A DNA stretch of 64,000 nt from Euptelea pleiosperma. Lineage: Eukaryota > Streptophyta > Magnoliopsida > Ranunculales > Eupteleaceae. The position numbers were made by a program, and so were the translations under genes. Location of the stretch: the NCBI GenBank assembly GCA_035048495.1, contig CM068548.1, positions 372,001 to 436,000 of the forward strand, given 5' to 3'. Positions 1 through 9,823 of this stretch are shown piece after piece. Below the pieces are notes generated by a model, which did not search any database, was not told where the DNA came from, and was given only the letters and a program-made list of their open reading frames with translations. Position 1 is the stretch's first letter. The number at the start of each line of letters is the position of its first letter.

Positions 1-1643
1 TCGCAACCGGACCTCGTAATTGGACTCAAACTCTTCCATTACTATTGTTTCATCACATTTGAAGTGGTGGAACAAGATTCGTGACAGTCGAAGCAAGTTA
101 GCTCCATCCGTGCGTCAACGTCTCAAATTGGACTCAGTTTGTGTGTTACATTCCGAACCTATAACTTGTGACTTTTTCGTAACCGGACCTCGTAATTGGA
201 CTCATACTCTTCCATTACTATTGTTTCAACATATTTGAAGTGTTGGAACAAGATTCGAGACAGTCGAAACAAGTTAGCTCCATCCGTTCATCAACGTCTC
301 AAATTGGACTCAGTTTTTGTGTTACATTCCGAAGCCTATAACTTGTGACTTTTTTGCAACCGGACCTCATAATTAGACTCATACTCTTCCATTACTATTG
401 TTTCAACATATTTGAAGTGTTGGAACAAGATTCGAGACAGTCGAAACTAGTTAGCTCCATCCGTTCATCAACGTCTCAAATTGGACTCAGTTTTTGTGTT
501 ACATTGCGAAGCCTATAACTTGTGACTTTTTTGCAACCGGACCTTATAATTAGACTCATACTCTTACATTACTATTGTTTCAACATATTTGAAGTGTTGG
601 AACAAGATTCGGGACAGTCGAAACAAGTTAGCTCCATCCGCTCGTCAACGTCTCAAATTGGACTCAGTTTCTGTGTTACATTCCGAAGCCTATAACTTGT
701 GACTTTTTCGCAACCGGACCTCATAATTAGACTCAAACTCTTCCATTACTCTTTTTTCAACATATTTGAAGTGTTGGAACAAGATTCGAGACAGTCGAAA
801 CAAGTTAGCTCCATCCGTTCATCAACGTCTCAAATTGGACTCAGTTTTTGTGTTACATTCCGAAGCCTATAACTTGTGACTTTTTTGCAACCGGACCTCA
901 TAATTAGACTCATACTCTTCCATTACTATTGTTTCAACATATTTGAAGTGTTGGAACAAGATTCGGGACAGTCGAAACAAGTTAGCTCCATCCGTTCGTC
1001 AACGTCTCAAATTGGACTCAGTTTCTGTGTTACATTCCGAAGCCTATAACTTGTGACTTTTTCGCAACCGGACCTCATAATTAGACTCAAACTCTTCCAT
1101 TACTATTGTTTCAACAGATTTGAAGTGTTGGAACAATATTTGGGACAGTCGAAACAAGTTAGCTCCATCCGTACGTCGACCGTCTCAAATTGGACTCAGT
1201 TTCTGTGTTACATTCCTAAGCCTATAACTTGTGACTTTTTCGCAACCGGACCTCGTAATTGGACTCAAACTCTTCTATTACTATTGTTTCAAAAGATTTG
1301 AAGTGTTGGAATAAGATTTGGGACAGTCAAAACAAGTTAGCTCCATCCGTGCATCAACGTCTCAAATTCGACTCAATTTGTGTGTAACATTCTGAAGCCT
1401 ATAACTTGTGACTTTGTCGCAATCAGACCTCGTAATTTTACTCAAACTCTTCCATTATTATTGTTTCAACACATTTGAAGTATTGGAACATGATTCGGGA
1501 CAGGCAAAACAAGTTAGCTCCATCCGTGCGTCAACATCTCAAATTGGACATAGTTTGTGTGTTACATTCCGAAGCCAATAACTTGTGACTTTTTCGAAAC
1601 CGAACCTCGTAATGGGACTCAAACTCTTGTATTACTATTATTT

Positions 1644-1662
1644 CAACACATTTGATGTGTTG
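1644..1662. other. Perfect 8-bp hairpin in J monomer (example)
   Basis: CAACACAT, loop TTG, ATGTGTTG. The same hairpin occurs in every J, Q and L monomer (for example 2175-2193 in L). Other variants keep a 5-6-bp version at the same place: caacat...gtgttg, and catcac...gtggtg with one T-G pair. Confidence 0.85.
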
Positions 1663-2303
1663 GAACAAGATTCGGGACGGTCGAAACTAGTTAGCTCCAT
1701 CCGTTCGTCAACGTCTCAAATTGGACTCAGTTTGTGAGTTACATTCCGAAGCCTATAACTTGTGAGTTTTTTGCAACCGGACCTCATAATTAGACTCATA
1801 CTCTTCCATTACTATTGTTTCAACATATTTGAAGTGTTGGAACAAGATTCGGGACAGTCGAAACAAGTTAGCTCCATCCGTTCGTCAACGTCTCAAATTG
1901 GACTCAGTTTCTGTGTTACATTCCGAAGCCTATAACTTGTGACTTTTTCGCAACTGGACCTCATAATTAGACTCAAACTCTTCCATTACTATTGTTTCAA
2001 CATATTTGAAGTGTTGGAACAATATTTGGGACAGTGGAAACAAGTTAGCTCTATCCGTACGTCAACGTCTCAAATTGGACTCAGTTTCTGTGTTACATTC
2101 CGAAGCCTATAACTTGTGACTTTTTCGCAACCGGACCTCGTGATTGGACTCAAACTCTTCTATAACTATTGTTACAACACATTTGATGTGTTGGAACAAG
2201 ATTCGGGACGGTCGAAACTAGTTAGCTCCATCCGTTCGTCAACCTCTCAAATTGGACTCAGTTTGTGAGTTACATTCCGAAGCTTATAACTTGTGACTTT
2301 TTT

Positions 2304-3717
2304 GCAACCGGACCTCATAATTAGACTCATACTCTTTCATTACTATTGTTTCAACATATTTGAAGTGTTGAAACAAGATTCGGGACAGTCAAAATAAGTT
2401 AGCTCCATCCGTACGTCAACGTCTCAAATTGGACACAGTTTGTGTGTTACATTCCGTAGCCTATAACTTGTGACTTTTTCGCAACCGGACCTCACAATTA
2501 GACCCAAACTCTTTCATTACTATTGTTTTAATAGATTTGAAGTGTTGGAAAAATATTTGGGACAGTCAAAACAAGTTAGCTCCATCCGTGCGTCAACGTC
2601 TCAAATTGGACTCAGTTTGTGTGCTACATTCCTAAGCCTATAACTTGTGACTTTTTCGCAACCGGACCTCGTAATTGGACTCAAACTCTTCTATTACTAT
2701 TGTTTCAACAGATTTGAAGTGTTGGAACAAGATTCGGGACGGTCGAAACAAGTTAGCTCCATCCGTTCGTCAACGTCTCAAATTGGACTCAGTTTGTGTG
2801 TTACGTTCCGAACCCTATAACTTGTGACTTTTTCGCAACCGGACCTCGTAATTGGACTCAAACTCTTCCATTACTATTGTTTCATCACATTTGAAGTAGT
2901 GGAACAAGATTCGTGACAGTCGAAACAAGTTAGCTCCATCCGTGCGTCAACGTCTCAAATTGGACTCAGTTTGTGTGTTACATTCCGAACCTATAACTTG
3001 TGACTTTTTCGCAACCGGACCTCATAATTAGACTCATACTCTTTCATTACTATTGTTTCAACATATTTGAAGTGTTGAAACAAGATTCGGGACAGTCAAA
3101 ATAAGTTAGCTCCATCCGTACGTCAACGTCTCAAATTGGACACAGTTTGTGTGTTACATTCCGTAGCCTATAACTTGTGACTTTTTCGCAACCGGACCTC
3201 ACAATTAGACCCAAACTCTTTCATTACTATTGTTTTAATAGATTTGAAGTGTTGGAAAAATATTTGGGACAGTCAAAACAAGTTAGCTCCATCCGTGCGT
3301 CAACGTCTCAAATTGGACTCAGTTTGTGTGCTACATTCCTAAGCCTATAACTTGTGACTTTTTCGCAACCGGACCTCGTAATTGGACTCAAACTCTTCTA
3401 TTACTATTGTTTCAACAGATTTGAAGTGTTGGAACAAGATTCGGGACGGTCGAAACAAGTTAGCTCCATCCGTTCGTCAACGTCTCAAATTGGACTCAGT
3501 TTGTGTGTTACGTTCCGAACCCTATAACTTGTGACTTTTTCGCAACCGGACCTCGTAATTGGACTCAAACTCTTCCATTAATATTGTTTCATCACATTTG
3601 AAGTAGTGGAACAAGATTCGTGACAGTCGAAACAAGTTAGCTCCATCCGTGCGTCAACGTCTCAAATTGGACTCAGTTTGTGTGTTACATTCCGAACCTA
3701 TAACTTGTGACTTTTTC
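2304..3717. repeat. Direct tandem duplication of the M-N-O-P block (2 x 707 bp)
   Basis: Four monomers at 2304-3010 are repeated at 3011-3717. Reading the two copies side by side I find one difference, ttaatattg instead of ttactattg (a at 3581). No other HOR segment has this doubling, so it is a local and recent event. Confidence 0.9.
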
Positions 3718-4425
3718 GCAACCGGACCTCGTAATTGGACTCAAACTCTTGTATTACTATTATTTCAACACATTTGATGTGTTGGAACAAGATTCGGGAC
3801 GGTCGAAACTAGTTAGCTCCATCCGTTCGTCAACGTCTCAAATTGGACTCAGTTTGTGTGTTACATTCCGAAGCCTATAACTTGTGACTTTTTTGCAACC
3901 GGACCTCATAATTAGACTCATACTCTTCCATTACTATTATTTCGACATATTTGAAGTGTTGGAACAAGATTTGAGACAGTCGAAACAAGTTAGCTCCATC
4001 CGTTCATCAACGTCTCAAATTGGACTCAGTTTTTGTGTTACATTGCGAAGCCTATAACTTGTGACTTTTTTGCAACCGGACCTCATAATTAGACTCATAC
4101 TCTTCCATTACTATTGTTTCAACATATTTGAAGTGTTGGAATAAGATTCGGGACAGTTGAAACAAGTTAGCTCCATCCGTTCGTCAACGTCTCAAATTTG
4201 ACTCAGTTTCTGTGTTACATTCCGAAGCCTATAACTTGTGACTTTTTCGCAACCGGACCTCATAATTAGACTCAAACTCTTCCATTACTATTGTTTCAAC
4301 ATATTTGAAGTGCTGGAAAAAGATTCGGGACAGTCGAAACAAGTTAGCTCCATCCGTTCGTCAACGTCTCAAATTGGACTCAGTTTCTGTGTTACATTCC
4401 GAACCCTATAACTTGTGACTTTTTC

Positions 4426-4562
4426 GCAACCGAACCTCGTAATTGGACTCAAACTCTTCCATTACTATTGTTTCATCACATTTGAAGTGGTGGAACAAGA
4501 TTCTTGACATTCGAAACAAGTTAGCTCCATCTGTGCGTCAACGTCTCAAATTGGACTTTTTC
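4426..4562. repeat. Truncated U monomer (137 bp), reference copy
   Basis: About 40 bp are missing between aaattggact and ttttcgcaacc. The lost segment is flanked by GACT on both sides, and one copy remains. The other U copies start at 14053, 21441, 26885, 32329, 33881, 37558, 43177 and 50210, with the same breakpoint in each. U always follows T (or the R/T chimera) and precedes V. Confidence 0.92.
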
Positions 4563-5987
4563 GCAACCGGACCTCACAATTAGACCCAAACTCTTTCATT
4601 ACTATTGTTTTAATCGATTTAAAGTGTTGGAAAAATATTTGGGACAGTCAAAACAAGTTAGCTCCATCCGTGCGTCAACGTCTCAAATTGGACTCAGTTT
4701 GTGTGCTACATTCCTAAGCCTATAACTTGTGACTTTTTCGCAACCGGACCTCGTAATTGGACTCAAACTCTTCTATTACTATTGTTTCAACAGATTTGAA
4801 GTGTTGGAAAAAGATTCGGGACGGTCGAAACAAGTTAGCTCCATCCGTTCGTCAACGTCTCAAATTGGACTCAGTTTGTGTGTTACGTTCCGAACCCTAT
4901 AACTTGTGACTTTTTCGCAACCGGACCTCGTAATTGGACTCAAACTCTTCCATTACTATTGTTTCATCACATTTGAAGTGGTGGAACAAGATTCGTGACA
5001 GTCGAAACAAGTTAGCTCCATCCGTGCGTCAACGTCTGAAATTGGATTCAGTTTGTGTGTTACATTCAGAACCTATAACTTGTGACTTTTTCGCAACCGG
5101 ACCTCGTAATTGGACTCATACTCTTCCATTACTATTGTTTCAACATATTTGAAGTGTTGGAACAAGATTCGAGACAGTCGAAACAAGTTAGCTCCATCCG
5201 TTCATCAACGTCTCAAATTGGACTCAGTTTTTGTGTTACATTCCGAAGCCTATAACTTGTGACTTTTTTGCAACCGGACCTCATAATTAGACTCATACTC
5301 TTCCATTACTATTATTTCGACATATTTGAAGTGTTGGAACAAGATTTGAGACAGTCGAAACAAGTTAGCTCCATCCGTTCATCAATGTCTCAAATTGGAC
5401 TCAGTTTTTGTGTTACATTGCGAAGCCTATAACTTGTGACTTTTTTGCAACCGGACCTCATAATTAGACTCATACTCTTCCATTACTATTGTTTCAACAT
5501 ATTTGAAGTGTTGGAACAAGATTCGGGACAGTCGAAACAAGTTAGCTCCATCCGTTCGTCAACGTCTCAAATTGGACTCAGTTTCTGTGTTACATTCCAA
5601 AGCCTATAACTTGTGACTTTTTCGCAACCGGACCTCATAATTAGACTCAAACTCTTCCATTACTATTGTTTCAACATATTTGAAGTGTTGGAACAAGATT
5701 CGAGACAGTCGAAACAAGTTAGCTCCATCCGTTCATCAACGTCTCAAATTGGAGTCAGTTTTTGTGTTACATTCCGAAGCCTATAACTTGTGACTTTTTT
5801 GCAACCGGACCTCATAATTAGACTCATACTCTTCCATTACTATTGTTTCGACATATTTGAAGTGTTGGAACAAGATCGAGACAGTCGAAACAAGTTAGCT
5901 CCATCCGTTCATCAACGTCTCAAATTGGACTCAGTTTTTGTGTTACATTGCGAAGCCTATAACTTGTGACTTTTTTGCAACCGGACC

Positions 5988-5992
5988 TCATA
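5988..5992. repeat. Target-site duplication, left copy (TCATA)
   Basis: TCATA immediately precedes the TG of the LTR and is repeated directly after its terminal CA. Removing the LTR and one copy restores the normal satellite text ggacctcataattag. A 5-bp duplication is the expected footprint of LTR-retrotransposon integrase. Confidence 0.95.
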
Positions 5993-5994
5993 TG

Positions 5995-6025
5995 TAATAC
6001 CCCGAACTTTCGTTCTAGGGTATTA
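5995..6025 (+). other. Nested hairpin at the 5' tip of the LTR
   Basis: TAATACCC (5995-6002) pairs perfectly with GGGTATTA (6018-6025). Inside, GAAC (6004-6007) pairs with GTTC (6012-6015) around a TTTC loop. This gives 12 Watson-Crick pairs with only a small internal loop, starting two bases from the integrase-recognised end. A function is not known to me. Confidence 0.75.
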
Positions 6026-6827
6026 TGGTAAATTCACCTAATAATGCAAACCTGAAACTTTTTCAGACTTTTATTATTGTTTTTATTGTTAAATATCATG
6101 TATGAGTATGTGTATTTAATTTGGTTTCATTCTGACAACTTTGAAAAACCTGTTATTTTTGAAACTCGCTCTTTAGGGCTAAATTCCTACTAAAAATAAT
6201 GAATCATAATTTGCAAGGGACTTTTTCTTTCTCCAGCTAACAATCCAAAACTTTCATAAAAAAATTATTTTATTGGCCCGAGACACCAAAAATATTCCTA
6301 TTTTATCCTTAGCAACTTACCTGTGAAATTTGGAACCTTTCTTGAGACATGAAAACCCTAGCGGGAGATTTTTGGAGATTTTGATAAAATAGTATTTTCA
6401 TAATTTTTAAACTTTCTTACCATTCTTATATTTTTTAAAATAATATTTAATTATATTTTATTTATTTAATAGGAGCGTGGGACCCGCAAATCACTTTCGG
6501 GTCATTTCAATGTCATTTGACACTTTTCTAGGGTTTTGAACGTTTTTATGATTTGTGTGTGTGACATGTGTCAATACCTTATTGTATGGACTTTTAAATT
6601 ATATAATATAGTTTGATTGAATTAATTTATAATTATTTGTGTAATGATTGTTGGGTGGGGCCATATGGCCAATCTAGAGGTCTTTTGGGCTTAATAATAT
6701 TCTTAAATGAGCCTAATTGATGTATATGGGCCTTGGGCCCATTTCTAACCCATTAGTAGTGTAAAATATAAATTTTTGAGGGTTGAAAAAGTCATCCCTT
6801 TACTAGTTACGAATTTCAACAAAATAG
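6026..6827 (+). other. LTR upstream part, AT-rich, no gene seen
   Basis: This is the AT-rich U3-like part of the LTR, with long T and A runs. I see no open reading frame of note and no tandem repeat. By position it would hold enhancer sequences, but I recognise no specific site. Confidence 0.6.
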
Positions 6828-6860
6828 AAACCCTAATCCTTCCCTAAACCTATTTATGAA
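6828..6860 (+). promoter_or_regulatory. Putative LTR promoter: telo-box and TATA-like motif
   Basis: AAACCCTAA (6828-6836) matches the plant telo-box, a promoter element best known from translation-related genes. Fourteen bases on, TATTTATGAA (6851-6860) resembles a TATA box, which would place transcription starts near 6880-6890. A perfect 12-bp palindrome, CTAAAGCTTTAG, lies at 6865-6876. The motif spacing is plausible for a plant promoter, but activity is inferred only. Confidence 0.45.
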
Positions 6861-7030
6861 AACCCTAAAGCTTTAGAAGCTTTCACAAACCCAACTCCAT
6901 TGAAGAATAGAGCAAGCCCCATTAAACCTTCATCCGGGGACCGATCGCATTCGAGCAAGAAGAGAGAATTGACGGGGACTCCGATTAGAAGAACATACTC
7001 CGAGGAGAGGACGATCCGACGACATTCAAA

Positions 7031-7058
7031 TTTAAAGAAACTTTTGATTTTCTTTAAA
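7031..7058 (+). other. Perfect 10-bp hairpin before the splice donor
   Basis: TTTAAAGAAA (7031-7040) is followed after an 8-base loop by its exact complement TTTCTTTAAA (7049-7058). It lies 17 bases before the GAG|GTAAGT donor at 7073-7081, in the presumed transcribed leader. Confidence 0.7.
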
Positions 7059-7289
7059 GTTCAAGAAACCTTGAGGTAAGTGCGCTTGATCCATCCTATA
7101 CTTGTTTTTCTTCAAGATTTGTTTTTCTTTCATTAGATAATGGTTGATACTCATTATAAATTAATTTTAATAATATTTACTTTATTCTTATTGGGTTGAT
7201 CTTTGTTTTGGGCCACCATGATGGGTTTGGCCATGGTCTATTTTGTACCTATAACGGATGACTATGTTCTTATCATTTTTTTTATACTT

Positions 7290-8390
7290 TTATGATTTAA
7301 ATATTTTTATATTATTTTTTTCTAAATACCTCTTTGAATCTATTTTTCAAAACCGTTTAGTTTGTATTTTTCTGATTTTTATTGATTAAGTTATGAATTT
7401 TCTAAGTTGTATGACTTTACCAAAAAAACCCATAATTTCAGATTTTACACGGTCCGATTCACTTGGGATTTCGATCTATATTTTTAACCTAAATATTTTT
7501 CTAATTATTTTTCATGGATACCTCTATCAATCTAGTTTCTAGAACTTTTGAGTTTATATTTTTCTGATTTATATTGATTAAGTTATGATTTTTCAAACGT
7601 GCTGAACTTTTCTGTAAAACCCAGAATTCCAGATTTTACACGGTCCACTTTACCTGAGATTTCGATCTATATTTTTAACCTAAATATTTTTCTAATTATT
7701 TTTCACAGATACCCCTATCAATCTAGTTTCTAAAACCTTTGAGTTTATATTTTTCTGATTTGTATTGATTCAGTTATGATTTTTCAAACATGTTGGACTT
7801 TTCTGTAAAACCCAGAATTCCAGATTTTTACACGGTCCACTTTACCTAAGATTTCGATCTATATTTTTAACCTAAATATTTTTATAATTATTTTTCACAG
7901 ATACCTCTATCAATCTAGTTTCTAGAACCTTTGAGTTTATATTTTTTTGATTTGTATTGATTAAGTTATGATTTTTTTTAAATATACTAGATTTTTCTGT
8001 AAAACCCAGAATCCCAGATTCTATCCGACCCACTTCATTAAGGGTTTCAACCCGTATTTTGAATCTAAATATTTTTCTATTTCTTTTTTCTAAATACCTC
8101 CTTAAATCTAGTTTCTATAACATTTGAGTTTGTATTTTCCTGATTTGTATTGATTAAGTTATGATTTTTCAAATGTGCGGGACTTTTCTGTATCCCGAAT
8201 TCTGTCCAGCCCAATTAATTAAGAGTTTTGACCTATATTTTGAATCTGAATATTTTTCTATTTATTTTTTCTAAAAACTTCTATAAATCTAGTTTTTAAA
8301 TCCATTGAGTTTATATTTTTTTAATTCATATTTATTTAGTTATAATTTTTATAATGCAGTACATTTTTTGTAAAAAACCTATTAATTGTT
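7290..8390 (+). repeat. Six diverged ~191-bp tandem repeats in the LTR
   Basis: The anchor attgattaagttatga, or a close variant, recurs at 7381, 7573, 7764, 7956, 8149 and 8330, spaced 192, 191, 192, 193 and 181 bp. Units also share cctaaatattttt, ctctatcaatctagttt and gattttacacggtcc. The first and last units are the most degraded. This older tandem array is unrelated in sequence to the host satellite. Confidence 0.85.
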
Positions 8391-8448
8391 CGTGGTTCAG
8401 TCATGATTATTAACTATTAAGGTTTTAACCTTGTTGTTTGACTAAACC

Positions 8449-8900
8449 CTAGATGGTTTGACCTATACCTGTATGCATGGGGATCCCACCCATGTGTCTT
8501 GGATCTCTCATAGGGTTCGGCCAAGTGTCTTGGATCCCTCTTTAGGGTTCGACCTTGTGTCATGGATCCCTCATAGAGTTCGGCCATGGCGTGTTGGATT
8601 TTCTTGCGATTTTCACTTATATCATTTATCGATGTTGATTGTGATATTTGGTCATTTCTTATTGACTATTATACCTAGATGGTTCGACCTATACTTGTAT
8701 GCATGGGGATCCCACCCATGTGTCATGGATCCCTCATAGGGTTCGGCCAAGTGTCTTGGATCCCTCTTTAGGGTTCGACCTTGTGTCATGGATCCCTCAT
8801 AGGGTTCGGCAAAGGTGTGTTGGATTGCCTTGTGATTTTCACTTATATTATTCATCCGTGTTGATCGTGACCTTCGGTGATTGTTACATGTTATTCATGG
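8449..8900 (+). repeat. 226-bp direct duplication with 31-32-bp subrepeats
   Basis: ctagatggttYgacctatac begins at 8449 and again at 8675, and the copies stay alignable to about 8900. Each copy contains three short subrepeats starting gtgtcWtggatc, at 8494, 8525 and 8557 and at 8720, 8751 and 8783. Their tails are variants of tagggttcggcc. The region has BamHI-like GGATCC sites in most subrepeats. Confidence 0.88.
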
Positions 8901-9818
8901 TTAACCCTAATTCGTTCCCATATTATTACTCTTAATGATCATTGGTTCATTTTATATTTTTATTTAAATGTTAAATACATGTGTGCTTATGTCATGTAAC
9001 CCTATTACATCTTGTTGTCATACCATGATCATCACGTCATTTCATATAAGGGGTACATAAGGGAACGGGGTTGAAGTATATTATATACGTTTATATTGGT
9101 TTTATCAATTAATCAGGGTTCGGTACCCTAGGGTGAAAGGCCCCAGACGTTATTATATCCTGCAGATGGGTCGATGAGACCACTCCCAGTGCGGGAAGGA
9201 GATGGAGACCCTATGTGGTTATGGGTACTAGTTACATTGGCATCCCTTACTCATCTGCATTCATCCTCATATTCATGCCATCCTTATTATACGATTGAGA
9301 TGCATACCTTGATTAAAAAACTTGTATAGTATGATATCATACCATGCACACTGTTGTATTACTGGGCCTCGGCTCACGGTGCTACACCGATACCATTTTC
9401 AGATTTTGAGGAGCCGGGTACGTGAGATGATTTTGAGACGAAAGACTCCGGTGCATTCGAGGAGATCGGCGAGGATTTGGGAGTCGATCCCACACTTTAG
9501 AAAGTTGTATTTGATTATTTTATAACATTATTTATTTATTTTCACGGGCATGTAAGCCTTTGATTGAGAGTATGTTCTCACTTCCATCTCTTCACATTTA
9601 GTTGATTGATTGAATTATTTGAATTATAAATTATTTAAATTATTTGTTTCCTACATCTAGACTCTTTTTTTTCTTAGTGGGTTTTCGAATGAACCTTAGT
9701 AGTCTAATTGACCTAATTGGACCACTAGGGGACATTCATGGATCACCTCTGGGTTCGGGTACGGGTCGATCCACGGATTTTCGGGTCGTATTTGGGTATC
9801 CGGATTCGGGGCGTGACA
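8901..9818 (+). other. LTR 3' part, no gene seen
   Basis: This is unique sequence within the element. It includes the candidate splice acceptor (9402), an AT-rich stretch at about 9505-9545 that could serve 3'-end formation, and a terminal segment (about 9750-9818) with repeated ttcgggt/cgggtcg motifs. No coding region is supported. Confidence 0.6.
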
Positions 9819-9823
9819 TCATA
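9819..9823. repeat. Target-site duplication, right copy (TCATA)
   Basis: This is an exact copy of 5988-5992. The Z monomer continues at 9824 (attagactcatac). Its two pieces, 5977-5992 and 9824-9984, add to 177 bp, a normal monomer. Confidence 0.95.

Larger units (their letters stand above)
3..4916. repeat. HOR segment 0 (28 monomers) and key to variants A-P
   Basis: Order: A2 B C D E F G H I J F K L M N O P M N O P Q R S T U V O. Diagnostic bases: A1/A2 catcac with ggtgg (A2 also gaagcaag, A1 gcttcatcc); B ttggactcatac; C gaaactag with ttgcgaag; D cttacattac; E ttagactcaaac with cgagacag; F ttagactcatac with cgggacag and tttctgtg; G aacaatatttggg with caaccgtc; H caaaagat; I aattttactc; J aatgggactc; K cagtggaaac with ctctatcc; L ctataactattgttac; M gttgaaacaag with ccgtagcc; N cacaattagaccc; O gacggtc with gttacgttccg (O2 also gatgtg); P catcac with gtagtgg. 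The M-N-O-P block occurs twice in a row. Confidence 0.85.
1..5992. repeat. Satellite array, left arm (~177-bp monomers)
   Basis: Tandem head-to-tail monomers of 176-178 bp fill this stretch without gaps. Each begins gcaaccggacct and carries the blocks aacaagttagctccatc, cgtctcaaattgg and ataacttgtgac. The spacing of gcaaccgg is 176 bp (3 to 179) and then 177 bp (179, 356, 533). One F-type monomer counted by hand is 177 bp with 71 G+C (40%). All copies point the same way. The first two bases belong to a preceding monomer, so the array continues to the left. A length close to one nucleosome plus linker is typical of plant centromeric and other heterochromatic satellites. That location is inference. 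Confidence 0.98.
7076..9402 (+). other. Possible intron inside the LTR transcript
   Basis: GAG|GTAAGT at 7073-7081 is a full consensus plant 5' splice site. It follows a less AT-rich leader of about 190 bases downstream of the TATA-like motif. A candidate acceptor, ACCATTTTCAG, ends at 9402, after which the sequence again becomes less AT-rich (gaggagccggg). Between them lies T-rich, repeat-filled sequence. The donor is convincing by consensus. The acceptor choice is a guess, and a full-length element could instead splice into internal sequence. Confidence 0.35.
5993..9818 (+). mobile_element. Solo LTR of a plant Ty3/gypsy-like retrotransposon (3826 bp)
   Basis: The element starts TGTAATACCCCGAA and ends TTCGGGGCGTGACA. 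These are imperfect inverted ends with the canonical TG...CA, and they are flanked by a perfect 5-bp duplication. No primer-binding site follows the end, no polypurine tract or gag-pol reading frame is present, and the start sequence does not recur inside. It is therefore a single LTR left by recombination between the two LTRs of a full element. Large LTRs with CCCCGAA/TTCGGGG ends are familiar from plant Ty3/gypsy elements, such as Del/Tekay-type chromoviruses. That lineage assignment is inference. The plus orientation is inferred from promoter-like and splice-like signals. Confidence 0.9.

Noticed and set aside
6828..6870. Telomeric repeat (aaaccctaa)
   Set aside because: There are only single or interrupted copies and no tandem run. 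A telo-box promoter motif fits better.
8458..8935. Open frames in both strands over the 226-bp duplication
   Set aside because: These are low-complexity products of tandem subrepeats inside the LTR (repeated HRVRPS-like peptides). They match no retrotransposon protein.
5993..9818. Full-length or LARD-type retrotransposon
   Set aside because: There are no two direct LTRs, no primer-binding site or polypurine tract, and no gag-pol remains. The TG...CA ends with a TSD fit a solo LTR.
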